DNA of 64,000 nucleotides from Nymphaea colorata (Eukaryota; Streptophyta; Magnoliopsida; Nymphaeales; Nymphaeaceae). Made by a program: the position numbers and the translations under genes. The notes beneath the pieces were generated by a model. That model had not been told where the DNA came from. It searched no databases and saw nothing but the letters and a program-made list of their open reading frames with translations. Shown here one piece after another: positions 1-12,749 of the stretch. Positions within the stretch are counted from its first letter, which is position 1; each line of letters begins with the position of its first letter. The DNA is taken from positions 21,164,854 through 21,228,853 of the forward strand of contig NC_045143.1 of NCBI RefSeq assembly GCF_008831285.2, written 5' to 3'.

Positions 1-1570
1 AATCAATGTCTTTTTCAATCATTTCTATATAATCTTCAACAAGATCACACTATGAAATCATGTTTGGACCCTACTACCTACATGACATTGATTTTTCAAA
101 TATTGTCATCCATTTTTCAAGAATCATTTCAAGATCTACATTTTCAATCACTCATTTCTTCATTGGTCCAACCTCATATTCTTAAACATGATGGCCAGTT
201 ATTGGCTCAATTACCAATCTTTGCTGGACTTAGGTCAGACAGTCTTTTGCCATTATTTTAACCAAACATTTTTCCAAACTTCAATACTTATTGGATATCT
301 TTCCTCATATTTTACTTCTTCCACAATTTCATTGGATCATCAATTATTCCTTGGCAAATATTTTTTTAGAATTGCTTCAAAATCTATAGCTTGTCAATCC
401 CTTATTTTTTTAATCTCCTATTATCAAGTATGTGACTCATCTATTAGTTCAATTACTGACTTTATTTGACTCGAGTCATGCATAATTATTTTGGTCTCAA
501 CACCCATATCTTTCTCCTTATTTCATTGAGCTACCATTTATTCCAAATTGAATATCAAGATTTGCTTTACTTAATTATACTCCATCTTCAATCGTCAGAC
601 ACGTGGTTTCCATTTATTGGATCCATATGAATCAAACATCATGTATTCATTATACTCTATTGGAGGTTTAATCCTTTCAAAGTTAAGATTTTCATCACAA
701 GTGATAAATTGCTCATAATTCTCTCTATTTTCCTATATTATCAACTTCCTATCTTGCTATGAAAATCACTATTTACCAATCATGTTTCTACAACAAATTC
801 TTTTCATACTAGCTTTGTCCCAATTACATGTCAAAATTCTTTCATATCCAAGTGCAGACACGTGATATTACCTTTCACCCTTACATATCAATTTTTTTAT
901 ACATTTGAGCCAATTTCCATTATTTTCTCAGCCTCAAGCTCAGTCTAAGATCAACACATGCTTGACTCGGGCCATACATTCCTTGTTTTCTCACTTACAT
1001 TTAGCCCAATATTTTTCAACTTCAATACATATGGAATGTATTTCTTTCCATTTTACTACTTTCAGGATTTTATTGGGTCATCATTTATTCCAAGATTTTT
1101 GCTAATGCTCCGATATATTATATTTTCAATCGTTGGATATCTAATTTTGACTCATTCATTCACCCTGGTTCAATCTATATCTTTCTGAGTCAAACCTCAT
1201 ATATTCATACTCTACTCGAGATTTAATCATTTCAAAGCTAAGATTCTCTGTTTTGCTGCATTATCAACTAGATATCTCGCCATGAGAATTACCATCTACC
1301 TATCATATTCTTATAACAAATTTTTCTCCTACAAGCTTTGTCTCAATTTCTTTACCTCAGAGACAAAACATAAATTCTTGCATACCAAAGTTCATATATA
1401 TGTCATTACCTTGCACCCTCATTTTCCTGTTAGTGGAAGCTATATCAATTTTCTTTATATAATTTTGCTCATACCTTATTTGATTGAGGCAATTTCCATT
1501 ACTTTCTTCGCCTCAGTCTCAATCTTCTACCTAGCATTCTCTCCTTTATCAATCATGGCAAATTCCTAAT
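1..1570. repeat. AT-rich region with degenerate direct duplication
   Basis: No gene is recognisable here. The DNA is T-rich and holds a diverged direct duplication: the block around 640-830 is echoed around 1198-1330 at an offset of about 520-560 bp, with shared phrases such as 'tttcaaagttaagatt' against 'tttcaaagctaagatt'. A further pair near 920 and 1505 shares a 'cctca(g)..ctcag/tc' phrase. It is probably decayed transposon or satellite sequence. Confidence 0.5.
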
Positions 1571-2030
1571 ACTGGGACATTTTTATTATTTTGAGACCAA
1601 ATTGCTTTTGCAACAAATATTTTCATACACAATCATCATTGTCCATAAAAATGGGATCATATCCCAATAAAATCAATTCAGCTGTTAAGCTAAAGATTTG
1701 ATCAAGCGCAATCTGACCGCTAGGCTCAGAGCTTTCTAAAGCTAGCTCAACCATGTCGCTAGACAAAAGAATTTTATGGAGCAAAGCGCAACTTGGCTGT
1801 TTGGCTAGGGGCTTTTTCAAAGCAAGCTCAACCCAAACGTTAGTTTGGGGAATTTTAATAAGTTCAAAATCAAGCCTTGGGTGAAAACAAAAATTTCACC
1901 AAAAGGCACTCAAAGTGATAAGAAGACTTCTTGTCACAACCAATGTTGGAGCAATAGGGTCTCATCCTCCGTTTCAACAAAGGCATTCGAGGTGATGAGG
2001 GTTCTTTCCTGACATTGCCACTTGTTATAG
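1571..2030. other. Non-coding, probable internal region of an LTR element
   Basis: I see no gene. The stretch leads directly into the 43-bp minisatellite and a polypurine-tract-like sequence at about 2497-2505, so it is most simply the 3' internal part of a plus-strand LTR retrotransposon. No coding domain can be recognised. Confidence 0.3.
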
Positions 2031-2417
2031 AGCAACCCATTCAGGAAATGGGTAAAACCTGAAATTTTTGACAAAAGAGCAACCCACGCAGGCAAGAGGT
2101 TAAACCTGCAATGCAAGCAAAGCAACCCACGCAGGTAAGGGGTTAAACTCGCATTGCAAGCCAAAACAACTCATGTAGGTAAGGGGTTAAACTTGCACTG
2201 CATGCCAAAGCAACCCACGTAGGTAAATGGGTTAAACCTGCAATACAAGCCAACGCCACCCACACAGGTAAGGATATAAACTTGCGATGCAAGTCAAGGC
2301 AACCTATTGAGGGGGGTAAACCTGAATTTCATATCGGCAAACCCACGCAGGCAAGGGGTTAAATATGCAATGTAAGCTCAAACAACCCATTCAAGCAAGG
2401 GGTTAAGCCTGAAACAT
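2031..2417. repeat. Minisatellite, about 9 units of about 43 bp
   Basis: A phrase of the form 'caacccacgcaggtaagggg' followed by 'ttaaacctgcaatgcaagcc' recurs about nine times with substitutions and small indels. The repeats lie just upstream of an LTR-like start at 2510. Tandem arrays in the non-coding 3' internal region are common in plant Ty3/Gypsy elements, so this probably belongs to such an element. Confidence 0.8.
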
Positions 2418-2639
2418 CTCTCCCAACATGTTTTTGTTTGAAAAATTTGTGGCGCTTATCTTTGTCATTAAGCACGGCTAACACCGACTTATTAATAAAG
2501 AGGGGCATCTGTAATCACCCCAAATTTTTTTAAAAAAGAGGGCTATTAAAATTTTAGGTCTATTATTTTTAAAATAAATTTTAAATCCAAGTTTAGATCC
2601 AAACTCCAAGTTTAAATCCAAATCAAGAATTCCAAACTC

Positions 2640-2955
2640 AAATTCCAAAGACGAATTCAAATTTTGAATTTTGGCTCCAAAACTCCTTCCTCTTGAATTC
2701 AAATTTCAAATTTTAGCTCTAAAACTCTTCCCTCTTGAATTCAAATCCTAAATTCGAATTTTGAATTTTGGCTCTAAAATTCTTCCCTCTTGAATTCAAA
2801 TATTGAATTTGAATTTCGAATTTTGGCTCCAAAACTCTTCCCTTTTGAATTAAATCTTCAATTTGAATTTCGAATTTTGGTTCTAAAAGGTTTTCCCTCT
2901 TGAATTCAAATATTGAATTCAAATATTGAATTCAAATTTCGAATTTTGGCTCCAA
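2640..2955. repeat. Tandem repeat, about 6 units of about 55 bp, U3-like
   Basis: Units built on 'aattttggctccaaaactc' followed by 'ttccctcttgaattcaaat' repeat about six times from 2640 to 2955 and stop just before a TATA box. Repeats of this kind in the U3 part of LTRs often act as enhancers; that role is inference here. Minus-strand reading frames across the array are by-products of the repeat. Confidence 0.75.
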
Positions 2956-2962
2956 AATTCTC

Positions 2963-2970
2963 TATAAATA
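2963..2970 (+). promoter_or_regulatory. TATA box of LTR-type promoter
   Basis: TATAAATA sits directly after the 55-bp repeat array and is followed by a CT-rich leader and 'aaaccctagag', a common plant leader motif. It would drive transcription to the right. It was recognised by motif and context only. Confidence 0.45.
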
Positions 2971-4093
2971 CCCTCTACTTCTTCCCTCTTAGGCAAGAGT
3001 TAGCCTTGAGAGAAACCCTAGAGTATTCTCACTTGAAGACTTAGGGTTTCTCTTGAGTTCTTTCTCTCTCCCTCTTCCTCTTTCCATTTCTCTTCATCTT
3101 CAACATCTTGGGAACTTCATTCAAGGTAAGTCCAAGATCATTCAAAAAAAGAGGGATTATTTCCAATATCAATCACATTCGAGGTATTTAATCTTCTTCT
3201 ATTTCCATTTTCATTTTTTCTTCTCTCCATAGCATTTTCAATATCATTCATATCCGAGGTATGTAAACCTCAATTTTCATTTCATCCTTTTCTCTCTTCT
3301 TCCTCTCCCCATGGCCATATGAGATAGCCCTCAATCTATATTTTTAGAATCAAGAGGCTATGTTCAAGTGCATCGGGAGCATGACAAGATGAAATGATAT
3401 TTTATGTTCATGCTTATATCATGCAATCTTTCCTTTTCATATCATCCTTTTCCTCTTGCCATCTTCCCATGGCCGTGCAAGATAGCTCAAATGATCCCGA
3501 ATCAAGAGCTACTCTTGAGTGCACCGGGAGTATGAGCAAGATGGAACAAAATCCATATCTTCATTTATCTCCAAAAGTATACTTGATATATTGTCTTCAT
3601 TCATCATTCATGCTTGAAATGATGCTCATGCATGATATTCTAATCTTCCATTTATATGACCCAATGCACAATGAGAGTGAGTGTTTGAGGTTGGGATTTC
3701 GTCTTGTGATTTTTGAGGTTGGGACTTGTCCAACCCGGGGAAAACTTTCACGAAATATGTATATGTTAATATGTATTTGCATGTCATTTTGCGCTAGTTT
3801 CTTTCCTAATCACCCAATTAGGAACCCTAACGAGTTACTCGTTATATTGCTTTATTTTCTTCCATACCCAACGGTGGAAGAAATATATCCCTTGTGGCAA
3901 ACCAAATCATAACATTTCATATTTAGATATGAATCATATTTTCCAAAACACTTTCAAAAGAAACTTCTCTAATGCGGCCTTGGAGACTTAACTTAGGTTC
4001 TTGCATGAGCCTAAGTTCCCCTCCGGCCTATATCAAAAATTGAAGTTGGTTATTTTTAATTCATTTCTTTATTTTAGTTATCATGAAGACAAG

Positions 4094-4366
4094 TACGTAT
4101 ATACATGTTATATATGTATATGTGTACATGACTATTTATTTTTGTCATTCTCTTTTTATGATTAAACATATTCTTTTACAAACTCTCACATACGTATATA
4201 TTAATATATATATGTGTATTCCATTTTTAAATCTCTCTCTCTTTCGAAAATGATCTTTTCTTCTCTATTTGATTTAAACATCATTTTTTACAATCTTTCA
4301 TATACGTATCTATACATATATATATATACATATATATGTACATATATATACGTATATGAATACATA
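4094..4366. repeat. AT microsatellite-like tract
   Basis: Alternating TA, CATA and GTATA runs with little other content. Confidence 0.8.
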
Positions 4367-5329
4367 TCTCTCTTTCTTTTAAATATTTGATTTTGTGATT
4401 TTCAAGATCTCTTTCTCTATATCTCTCTTGAGATGTAGTCTTTCATATTTTCTGTTCTTTCAATGTGTTACCATTTAAGATTTTAATTTTTCATTTGCCG
4501 ACTTCATCAAGACCACAAACCCAGTAATGACCCAATATTGGATTCATGCTTGATAGGTCTACAATCCCAATCCATTTTCAAAAACTTTTCTTTCATATAT
4601 ATGATAGTTACAAAAACAAAAATCTTAGATGTATGTTGTGGTAGGAATGACTTTAGATGAATGTTGTGGTCAGAATGTTTTACATTCTTCCAATCATATA
4701 AGATAAATACATATAAGATAAATACATCCACGCATTCTCACCCTTATTTCACTTATGATCACAAGCACATCTCCAAAAGAACTTAAGCAAGATTGAATGA
4801 AGCTTTAACTAGGTGGTAACCAAATTAGAGCAAAATCTCAAACCTACTTAAAGTCTTAAGAGAACACTAAAGTGATTTCAAAATGATTTCACAAGCTTTT
4901 CAAATGATATTTACTAAGTTTACTTTTTCCTCAAAATATTTCACATTTTCAAGCAACTCTTCAAGAGTCTTTTCAAAAGTTTGAAACATCAAACTTTCAA
5001 TATTTTCTACACTGCATATAGAATCAAAATGATGTTTAAGTTAAAATGAAATGCATCAATGATGAACATAGCCCTTGGATTGATTACCCCCGGTAAAGGC
5101 GCCGGGAACGGTCAATCCTCGTACCGACGGGCGAGTCCTTTTTCTTTTCTAGGTCAAAACAAACCTCATTTTTCTAAAGCATTCCAAAACCAAATAGAAA
5201 ATTTTGAGATGCAAACACTAACACAATATCCTACTGTTCGGACTCTGATTCAAAATGCCTAATAGCCCAACTGTGAAGAAAAGATGAAGTAAACTTGCAC
5301 TCTAGTATGCTTAGGGGTGGGGTATTACA

Positions 5330-5343
5330 ACTCTCCTCCCCTT
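5330..5343 (-). promoter_or_regulatory. Polypurine tract of Ty3/Gypsy element
   Basis: The plus strand reads actctcctcccctt, giving a purine run on the minus strand that directly abuts the LTR terminus TGTAATACCCC. This is where plus-strand DNA synthesis would be primed in a minus-oriented element. Confidence 0.55.
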
Positions 5344-8300
5344 AAAAGAATGGTCATTTACGGAAATTAACATATAGTTATTTACATAACAGCAAGGGAT
5401 ATTGCTTTCTCATTTCCACATGTGTCATTCAATCTTGTGTAACCATCAGACTTTCACTAAGGGAATTTCTTTGTTACGTAATTGTTTCATCTTGTATGTT
5501 CAATTCCTATTGGCATCACTTCTGTGGTCTAATCTTTCTTTACCTCAATGTCATCATAGTCTATTTTATGGGTTGGATTGTGGAAGTACTTTCTGAGCCT
5601 AGATGCATGGAACACATTGTGAATGTGTTCAAACTTCAATGGTAAGGTAGTCATGTATGCAGCCTCACCTACTTTCTCCCAAATTTTGAATAAACCAATA
5701 TACCTAGGACTGAGCTTTCCTTTCTTTCCAAATCAGAATATGCCCTTCGTAGGTGAAGCTTTAAAGAAAATGTTATCACTTACAATGAAAGCAAGTTCTC
5801 ATATGCGATTTTTTGTAGCTCTTTTGCGTACATCGGGCAGCTACCAGTCTCTGCCTGATCTTTTGTACTTGCTTAGTGTAATGTTGTATTGATAAAGGGC
5901 CATCAATGCTCTTAGCCCCAATGTCTGAGCAATACATAATACATAAGAAAGCTGCATGATCGATGGTACTGTGCTCCAAATGGTATCATACTAGTACTCA
6001 TGCAGTAACTGTTATTATAGACAAATTTGGCCAACTGAACATTTCTGTTTCACTCACCTTTCCAATCCAGTGCGGATGTGTGCAACAGATTGACCTCCTA
6101 TTTATGGATGGAAGGTTTCACTGAACTTCAGTCAAGTGCCTAATGATTTTCCACTTGTCCTCAACATTTAGCTGTAAACCACAATTCTCTATATGAAATA
6201 ATGGACTATGGCACTCCATGTAATCTGATAATCTCTTCAACATATAAATATGTGAGGCTTCCCAATGATTGATTGCCACGAATGGGGAGGAAATGAGCAG
6301 ATTGGTCTATCTATCCATGATTACCATACCGTGTCATGTTGTTTGTGGGTCTTTGGAAGTCTGCCAACAAAGTCAATTGTGATATCCTCACATTTCCATT
6401 GTGGAATGTCAATTATTTGCATTAGTGCTGCTAGCCTCTGGTGTTCAATTTTAACTTGTTGTCAAGTCAGACATTTACTGCCCACCAAAAAATTTGTTGC
6501 AAATCTTTGTACATCTTGATGCTACCTAGGTAAATAACATATCTAGTCCTATGTGCTTCATCAAGTATGGTCTTATGTAGTTCACTAGTGTCTATCACAC
6601 ATAGATGTCTCTTGAACAAAAATGTTTTATTCTTATCAACTCGTAAATCAGATTCATTTGAATTGGCAATAGATTTATTTCGCATAACTAGAATCTTCTC
6701 CTTACATGTTCTTAATATCGTCAATTGTTGTCAGGTTTAACAATTAATCCACTTAAAACAACAAGAGACCTGACCATCATAAAGGGTTTCTAAGCAATTT
6801 AATCCTCAACCATGTTCCATTGTTACCCTTCTATTCTTACAACTAAGAACATCAGCTACCATGATGGCTTCGCCAGGATGCAAAGTCATAACCTTTCAAA
6901 GTCATTTATGCTGACATATGTTCAGTTCCTTCTAGGAGAATACATACTTGAGACTCTTAAGGTTTGTATAGTTCAAATTTCTCTCCACATAAATAAAGTC
7001 ACTAGATTTTTAGTGAAAACCACTGGCACCAACTCCAAATCATACCATGGGTAGTTGTGCTCATAAGGTTTCAATTGGCACAATGCATACACAATGATAT
7101 GGTTGTTCAACATTAAAATGCAGCCCAAGCCAGTGCTTGATGCATTGGTATAAACTTAAAAAGGAGTTGTACTGGATGGAAGTGCCAAAACAACTGTTGT
7201 GATTACATTGCTTTAGTTCTTGAAAGCTCTTCTCGCAATTAGGGGATCATTCAAATTTCACACTTTTTTGTAACAATCTAGTCATGAAAATAGCAATGAT
7301 GTATAAACCTTCTGTAATATCCCGCAAGACCCAAAAAACTTCTTATATTTGTAACATTCTTCGGTCTTGCCCATGACTATGTTGCTTCAGCTTTGGCTAG
7401 ATCAATAGATCTGCCATCACTACAAATAACATGCCCTAAGAAAATGACTATCAAACCAAAGTTCACACTTGAAGAATTTATCATAAAGTTTATTCTCCTG
7501 GAGAATTTGGAGAACTATTCTCATATGCTCCTTTTGTTCATTTGCATTCTTAGAATACACCAAAATGTTGCCGACAAATACAATTGTGAACCAGCCCACA
7601 TATGGCTTGAACACATGATTCATAAGAACCATGAAAGCTGTTGGGGCATTAGTTAAACCAAATGACATGAACTTAAACTCATAATCTTCACACCTAGTTC
7701 AAAAAGCAATCTTCGGTATACATCAGTCGCCTTCATCCTTAAGTAATGATACCCAGATCTTAAATCAATTATTTTAGAAGACACATGCACAGTTCAACTT
7801 ATCAAACAAATCATCAATTCTAGGTAAAGAATATATATTTCTTGATGGTCACTTGATTAAGAAGTCTATACTCTATGCATAACCTAAGTGAACTATCATT
7901 CTTTTTAACAAATAATATTGGAGCTTTCCAAGGTGAAACACTTGGCCTTATAAATCCTTTATCTAATAATTCCTATACTTGTTTCTTCAATTTGCCAGTT
8001 CTTCAAGTGCCATCTTATATGGGACCTTTGAAATTGCGACAGCACTAGGGAGGATGTCAATGACAAAGTCTTTCTCCCCAGCTGGAGGCATACCTGACAA
8101 ATCTATGGGAAGACATCTAGAAATTCCTTCACCACCTCTATATCTACTAGTCGTTGACGAGAGCTCCAACCAAGTGATGCTAGTAAGATAAGTTGAAGCA
8201 CCCTTCTCAATCAGCCTTCCAATCTTAAGAGCATATATTAATTTATTGTTGTAACTTTGCTACTCGAGTGACACTTCGATACGCGTTCATTAGGAAGAGA

Positions 8301-9445
8301 AATTACAATTTTTCTATCATGGCACAATATTGTGGCATGATGTTCATATCACAAGTCCATACCTAACATAACAACATAATCAGCCATGTCTATGGCCATT
8401 GTTAGAGTAGTAGGTCTGCTAAGGAGAACCTTGCCCCTAATAACATCCCTCAAGTTTTAAACATATTTTTTGGCCTATGCTGCTTCAGTAGTATATGTGT
8501 TGGTTGGTACTTGTGAAGATTTATGAAAATAGTACATTCAATGACAAACATGTTGTGCCCTTGCTTGAGCTCCAAAATTCCTCGAGTTTCTTACTCTTTC
8601 ATCATGGGTGAAATTGGACTTGAGAAATATTTCTCTAAATTTTCCCCAAGTAACCAATGCATTTGCAAGGAATCTAATGTCCTTGATGGTGTCCCACTAT
8701 ACGCTAAAATCACATGTTAACTTATAGGTACCAAAATCAACATTTTGGTTTTCAGGAACTTGTAGTACTCGAGAAATCTTCTTGATGCTGGCCATCCACT
8801 GCTTAGCCAGTTCTGGATCACCATCACTAGAAATGTAAGGCAGCCCCATTTCCATGAATTGCATATAAGTAATCGCCCTTCTAACTACTGATGGTCTTGC
8901 CTGCTGAGATGAAGGTCCTTGGGGTCATGGTTCGTATAGATTCCATAATGAAATTTCCCTGCTCTATCCATTTATTGGGCTATTCACTACACATATAGGT
9001 ACCAAAATCAACCTTCTGGATTCAGGAACCTATAGTACTTGAAAGATCTCGATTTTGGTCATCCACTGCTCAGCCAGTGTGAGATCACTATCGCTAGAAA
9101 GAGGAAGGTGGGTGGCTCCATTTCCATAAATTGCATATAAGTAATCACCCTTCTAATCATTGCTGGTCTAGCCCAAGGACCAGCTGCCATCTCTTGGGCC
9201 GCGGTTTGTAGAGATTCCATAATGAAATCCCTCTCCATTGTCCACTAATTGGGCTGTTAATCGTCCATCCATATAAAGAAATAAACATGTTATTTATATA
9301 TCCACTTCCTAATAAGAAGTTTATACACATTATAAACATTAGGTGTATTGTCACCATAATACGAGGCTGGAGAGTGACCTGTGGCCATGTGGCTGTGTGC
9401 GCACAATCAAGCAAAACAAAAAATGATGTGGCTCGCTGGTCCACT
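5344..9445 (-). pseudogene. Degenerate Ty3/Gypsy gag-pol
   Basis: This is a decayed polyprotein of a Ty3/Gypsy retrotransposon, read leftwards. From right to left I see a gag-like segment (about 9260-8530, partly duplicated), a protease-to-RT junction at 8169-7987 (FVIDILPSA, VPYKMALEEL), and reverse transcriptase at 7668-7420 (MSFGLTNAPTAF, then KLYDKFFKCELW). Next come the integrase zinc-finger region at 6724-6467 (EAHRTRYVIYLGSIKMYKDL) and the integrase C-terminus near 5790-5570 (FGKKGKLSPRYIG). The catalytic box, normally FIDDILVY, reads FVGNILVY, so the aspartates are lost. Many stops and frameshifts interrupt it. It is not functional; the Gypsy lineage is not certain. Confidence 0.85.
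8727..9262. repeat. Direct duplication inside Gypsy gag, period about 270 bp
   Basis: The block from 'aggtaccaaaatcaac' at about 8727 recurs at about 8997, and both copies run through 'ccatttccat(g/a)aattgcatat'. They differ at many positions, so this is an old duplication of the N-terminal gag region. Confidence 0.75.
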
Positions 9446-9457
9446 GCCCTGATACCA
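9446..9457 (-). promoter_or_regulatory. Primer binding site of the Gypsy element
   Basis: On the minus strand this reads TGGTATCAGGGC, one base from the usual initiator-Met tRNA site TGGTATCAGAGC. A presumed LTR end (tgtaacacc at 9463) follows after five bases. It fixes the element as minus-oriented, with its 5' LTR to the right. Confidence 0.6.
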
Positions 9458-9462
9458 AATGC

Positions 9463-11391
9463 TGTAACACCTTGAAATGGTGACCCTAATTTTTTTTTTT
9501 TGAAAACGTTCGTGATTGTGGAGGGGGAGGGAGGGGGACCTTACCCATTGATAACTATGTATACAACCCAAAAAGAAGTTTCATTGTCAGAAACCTCCCA
9601 AGGACAAAGTCATTTCCATTAAAGAGTTCCCAAATTGCTATGGCCTAGACTGTGAAACTCATTCAAAAGCAGATATTTATAATATATACATAACCAGTCA
9701 AAGCATAACAATGACCATTTGTGGGCCACAGCTTCCAGATTGCACACCCAAATCGATCATACATTGTTATGGGGCATTAGGTTCACCTGAAAATTTACAA
9801 TTAATATAATGAGTTTACCAATAGATATATACTCAGTAGGTCTCCGCACGTCATACAGAAAACTTGTTACAATTAGACACCACTACCAAGAACTTTGCAA
9901 ATTATAGAGACATAATGTTCCAAAGACAATGAACATAAATAAGTGACTTCATTTGATTACTGTTTTAGCACAATCCCTGCATGGGATAATCTGTTAAGAA
10001 AATGAATCTAATAGTGTGTCAATCAAGAAGAAAAACAGGGGCAGGATTTACGTGGTTCGGCTTGAACGTCCACGGGAGAAGTCACCAATTTTTTTATTGC
10101 TGTTGTTGCTGCTTTGCTCGTTGCAGTGGTACACTTTATTTTGAGTTTACAATGGCTGAAAAAACTAAGAGTGGAAACAATGAGAGGAAGGAAAGAGGAC
10201 AATGTTCATCTCTTCAACGTTCCTTTCTTCAGCGTTCTTTTAGGAGTTGTCTTTCCATTAAGGCAACTCATGAGGTGATTTTCTCCAAGAAATTGTAAAA
10301 TAATCACCAGGTATTAGGTTTGTTCAATGTACAATTCTTTTATTGGACAGTTACAGGACTACTCCTAATGTTGCAGTTCCTCTCACCAACTGACCCCAAC
10401 TATATAACTCTGACCTCCTGAGCATAGGTGGTCCAACTCGCCTGCCAAAGAATTACTTAGAGGGCAGGGGAAGTAAGGCATCTACCATGCCAAGACCTTG
10501 TAAGGTCAGACCCATTGGTCTTAACTCTCGGATCTTGTCCAATGTGTTTTTGTTTTTCTTTACACAAAGGAAGCACATGTTAAAAGGAAGAACCAGCACT
10601 GGTAATTGTTGTGCCCCAAGAGAGAGGAACATCACATTCAAAAAAGTAGGAAAGAAAATACGCATGGTTGGAGAACATAGTTTCCAGGAAACATCACAAA
10701 TTTGTTCTTCTTTATGTTGTCCTTATCTCGCATAGCTTCCTTGGATCTCACCAATTATGCTGAATGTCCTATTTTTTACGAAATGTATCTTTTAAATATT
10801 TTATTTTAAAATGGTACAATCTTTTGAAAGCTGCAGAAAAAAGGCCCCATTTGAATCATTTTCATTTAAGCCCCCAACAAAAGATTGTTTGTGTTGTGAC
10901 TCCATAGAATTTTCATTTGCTTTTCCTATATACTCACCTCAAGAGGGTAAGCTCCCACATAATTAACACTCTAATTTATATTTTCATAAAGAGGAAAGTA
11001 CTTAACCCAGACTAACCTCTTACATTTTTGAAAATTTTATGTTGACCTTTCTAACAATTTTGAATCTGATCTTTAATTCGGTGAACCTCAAATCCAAAGA
11101 GTTTTTAGTAAGGGGTAATCGAATGCTCCCTAAAAACCTTTGATAATAAAATTCTCCAAATAAAATGAGAAAGCTAAGACAAATGGTAGGTGAAAGCAAG
11201 GAACCACTTATGATTGAGGTGCTTATATGAATGGCGGTTGGGTAGGTTCGGGTTGGGAGGGAGCGGATCGGAAATTTATGTAGAACAAAACCATTATGAT
11301 TTTCTTGAAAATTGAAGTGGAATAGTTTTGAGAGGAGTAGCATAGCTGGTTGACTTGAGTGTTGTGCTGACAACATGTCTTCAATTTGATT
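9463..11391. other. Non-coding with LTR-like remnants
   Basis: The first part should be the 5' LTR of the Gypsy element, but its far end could not be located. At about 9991-10150 a phrase 'tacgtggttcggcttgaacg', followed by 'tccacgggagaag', resembles the 'tggttcgg..tccac..gagaa' segment of the Copia LTRs at 24.2 and 28.9 kb and suggests an old solo-LTR fragment. I recognise no host gene. Confidence 0.4.
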
Positions 11392-11399
11392 CCTATGCG

Positions 11400-11873
11400 T
11401 AGGAGTGAACATGAGTCGAGTCGAGCCTGAGTTCAGTCAGCTCGAGCTCAGCTCAACTAATGAAACCTTAAGTTTGACTCGGCTCGAGCTTGAGAATAGC
11501 TCGTGCTGAGCATGAGCTTGACTCGATTAAGGCTCGACAAACTCGTTTGAATAGAATTGATATTCATTGTTACTTGCTGAGCTTGAGATTGACTCGATTA
11601 AGGTTCGACAAACTTGTTTGAATAGATTTGATATTCATCGTTACGTGTTGAGCTCTTGACTCAATTAAGGCTCGACAAACTCATAAACTCGTTTGAATAT
11701 ATCGACTTGATTAAGGCTCGACAAACTCGATTAAGGCTAACTAAACTTGATTATTTGAATGAGTCGACTCATGAACTCGAGCTTGACTCGTTTGAATGAC
11801 TCGGCTTGAACTCGTTCACGACCCGAGCTTTAACAAGTCGAGCTTGAGTAGCTCAACTCGTTGTTCAACCCTA
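11400..11873. mobile_element. hAT-type MITE (474 bp) with 8-bp target duplication
   Basis: The left end reads TAGGAGTGAACATGAGTCGAG and the reverse complement of the right end reads TAGGGTTGAACAACGAGTTG, forming terminal inverted repeats. The flanks are cctatgcg (11392-11399) and cctatggg (11874-11881), an 8-bp duplication with one mismatch, the hallmark of hAT insertion. The inside is repetitive 'gctcgag / ctcgattaaggctcgac' sequence in several tandem units and has no coding capacity, so the element is non-autonomous and would depend on a transposase made elsewhere. Confidence 0.85.
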
Positions 11874-11881
11874 CCTATGGG

Positions 11882-12749
11882 TGTTACTTTTCTATATTGC
11901 AAACAGTAATATGCACAACACTCAAGTTACAAAATGTATTGTAGGATTATCGAGTTCTCGAAGAATAGAGCAAAGGAGGGTGGCTTCACCTTTGGAGAAC
12001 AAAAATTCCAAAAAATCCAAGTGGAATTACAAAAAAAAAAAACCCTCTAATAAATTGCCAAAGGAAGATTTTCACATCCAAAATTTGAAGGGCTATGATC
12101 AGGTGGAGCTGATGGTGAAGGGACAGTGACCATTGGGGTGACATTAGTAACTTGCAAAACTGATTGAAACAAATCATCAAATGCTTTAGGTGTGGCCAAA
12201 CCCTAGCATGAAACCCAAAGCTAGTATGGGCTTCGTCCCCCTTAATTTCCTCTCAATTTAACAGCAAATCTATCATAGGAAGTAAAAGTTTTCATGTTAG
12301 TGAAGCAACCTGGGCTTGGGTCTTGCTCCCAATCATTCATCTCTTCTTTCTTCCTTGTTTTCTCTCTCTTCTTCTTCTCCACCCTTTCATCTTCTTCTCT
12401 TTCTCTCTCTCTCCCCTTGCCCTTTGTTGCTGCCCAAAGGGGTGGCCCTTCTCTATTTATGTTGAATTTTATTATAATTTGCCATATTTTATTATGAGGT
12501 TCTTGAGGAGGTGTAGAAAAGAAGTAGGTGTCGCCACCTAGTTGCAACACCCAGAATGAACGTGGGCATGACAGCTAGTCAACTAGGTGTTGGCCTCTTG
12601 TGATGCCACTTTGTCTAAGTTAACCAGGGTTAGTTAACCCCAGTTAGTCCAAACAGATGATTAATTAATTTAAATTTTGATTACCTGGGTTGATTCCTAT
12701 TTGACTTTTTAATCCCTGCCATTGGGGAGCTACTAATCTAACCCAAGTC
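11882..12749. other. Non-coding; CT-rich stretch
   Basis: No gene recognised. A CT-rich tract lies at about 12335-12420, and short reading frames over it on both strands are low-complexity by-products. Confidence 0.4.

Larger units (their letters stand above)
2510..5329. mobile_element. Long LTR-like segment (about 2.8 kb)
   Basis: The ends are inverted copies, TGTAATCACCCC at the left and GGGGTATTACA at the right, as for an LTR. The left half holds U3-like repeats followed by a TATA box, which suggests plus orientation. A pyrimidine run on the right (5330-5343) reads as a polypurine tract on the minus strand, which instead fits the 3' LTR of the minus-strand Gypsy element next door. The orientation is therefore unresolved, and two nested elements could meet here. 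No target duplication was found. Confidence 0.45.

Noticed and set aside
2478-2922. Protein-coding genes in the minus-strand frames here
   Set aside because: The predicted peptides are repeats such as EFEFG/FEIQI that come from the 55-bp tandem array.
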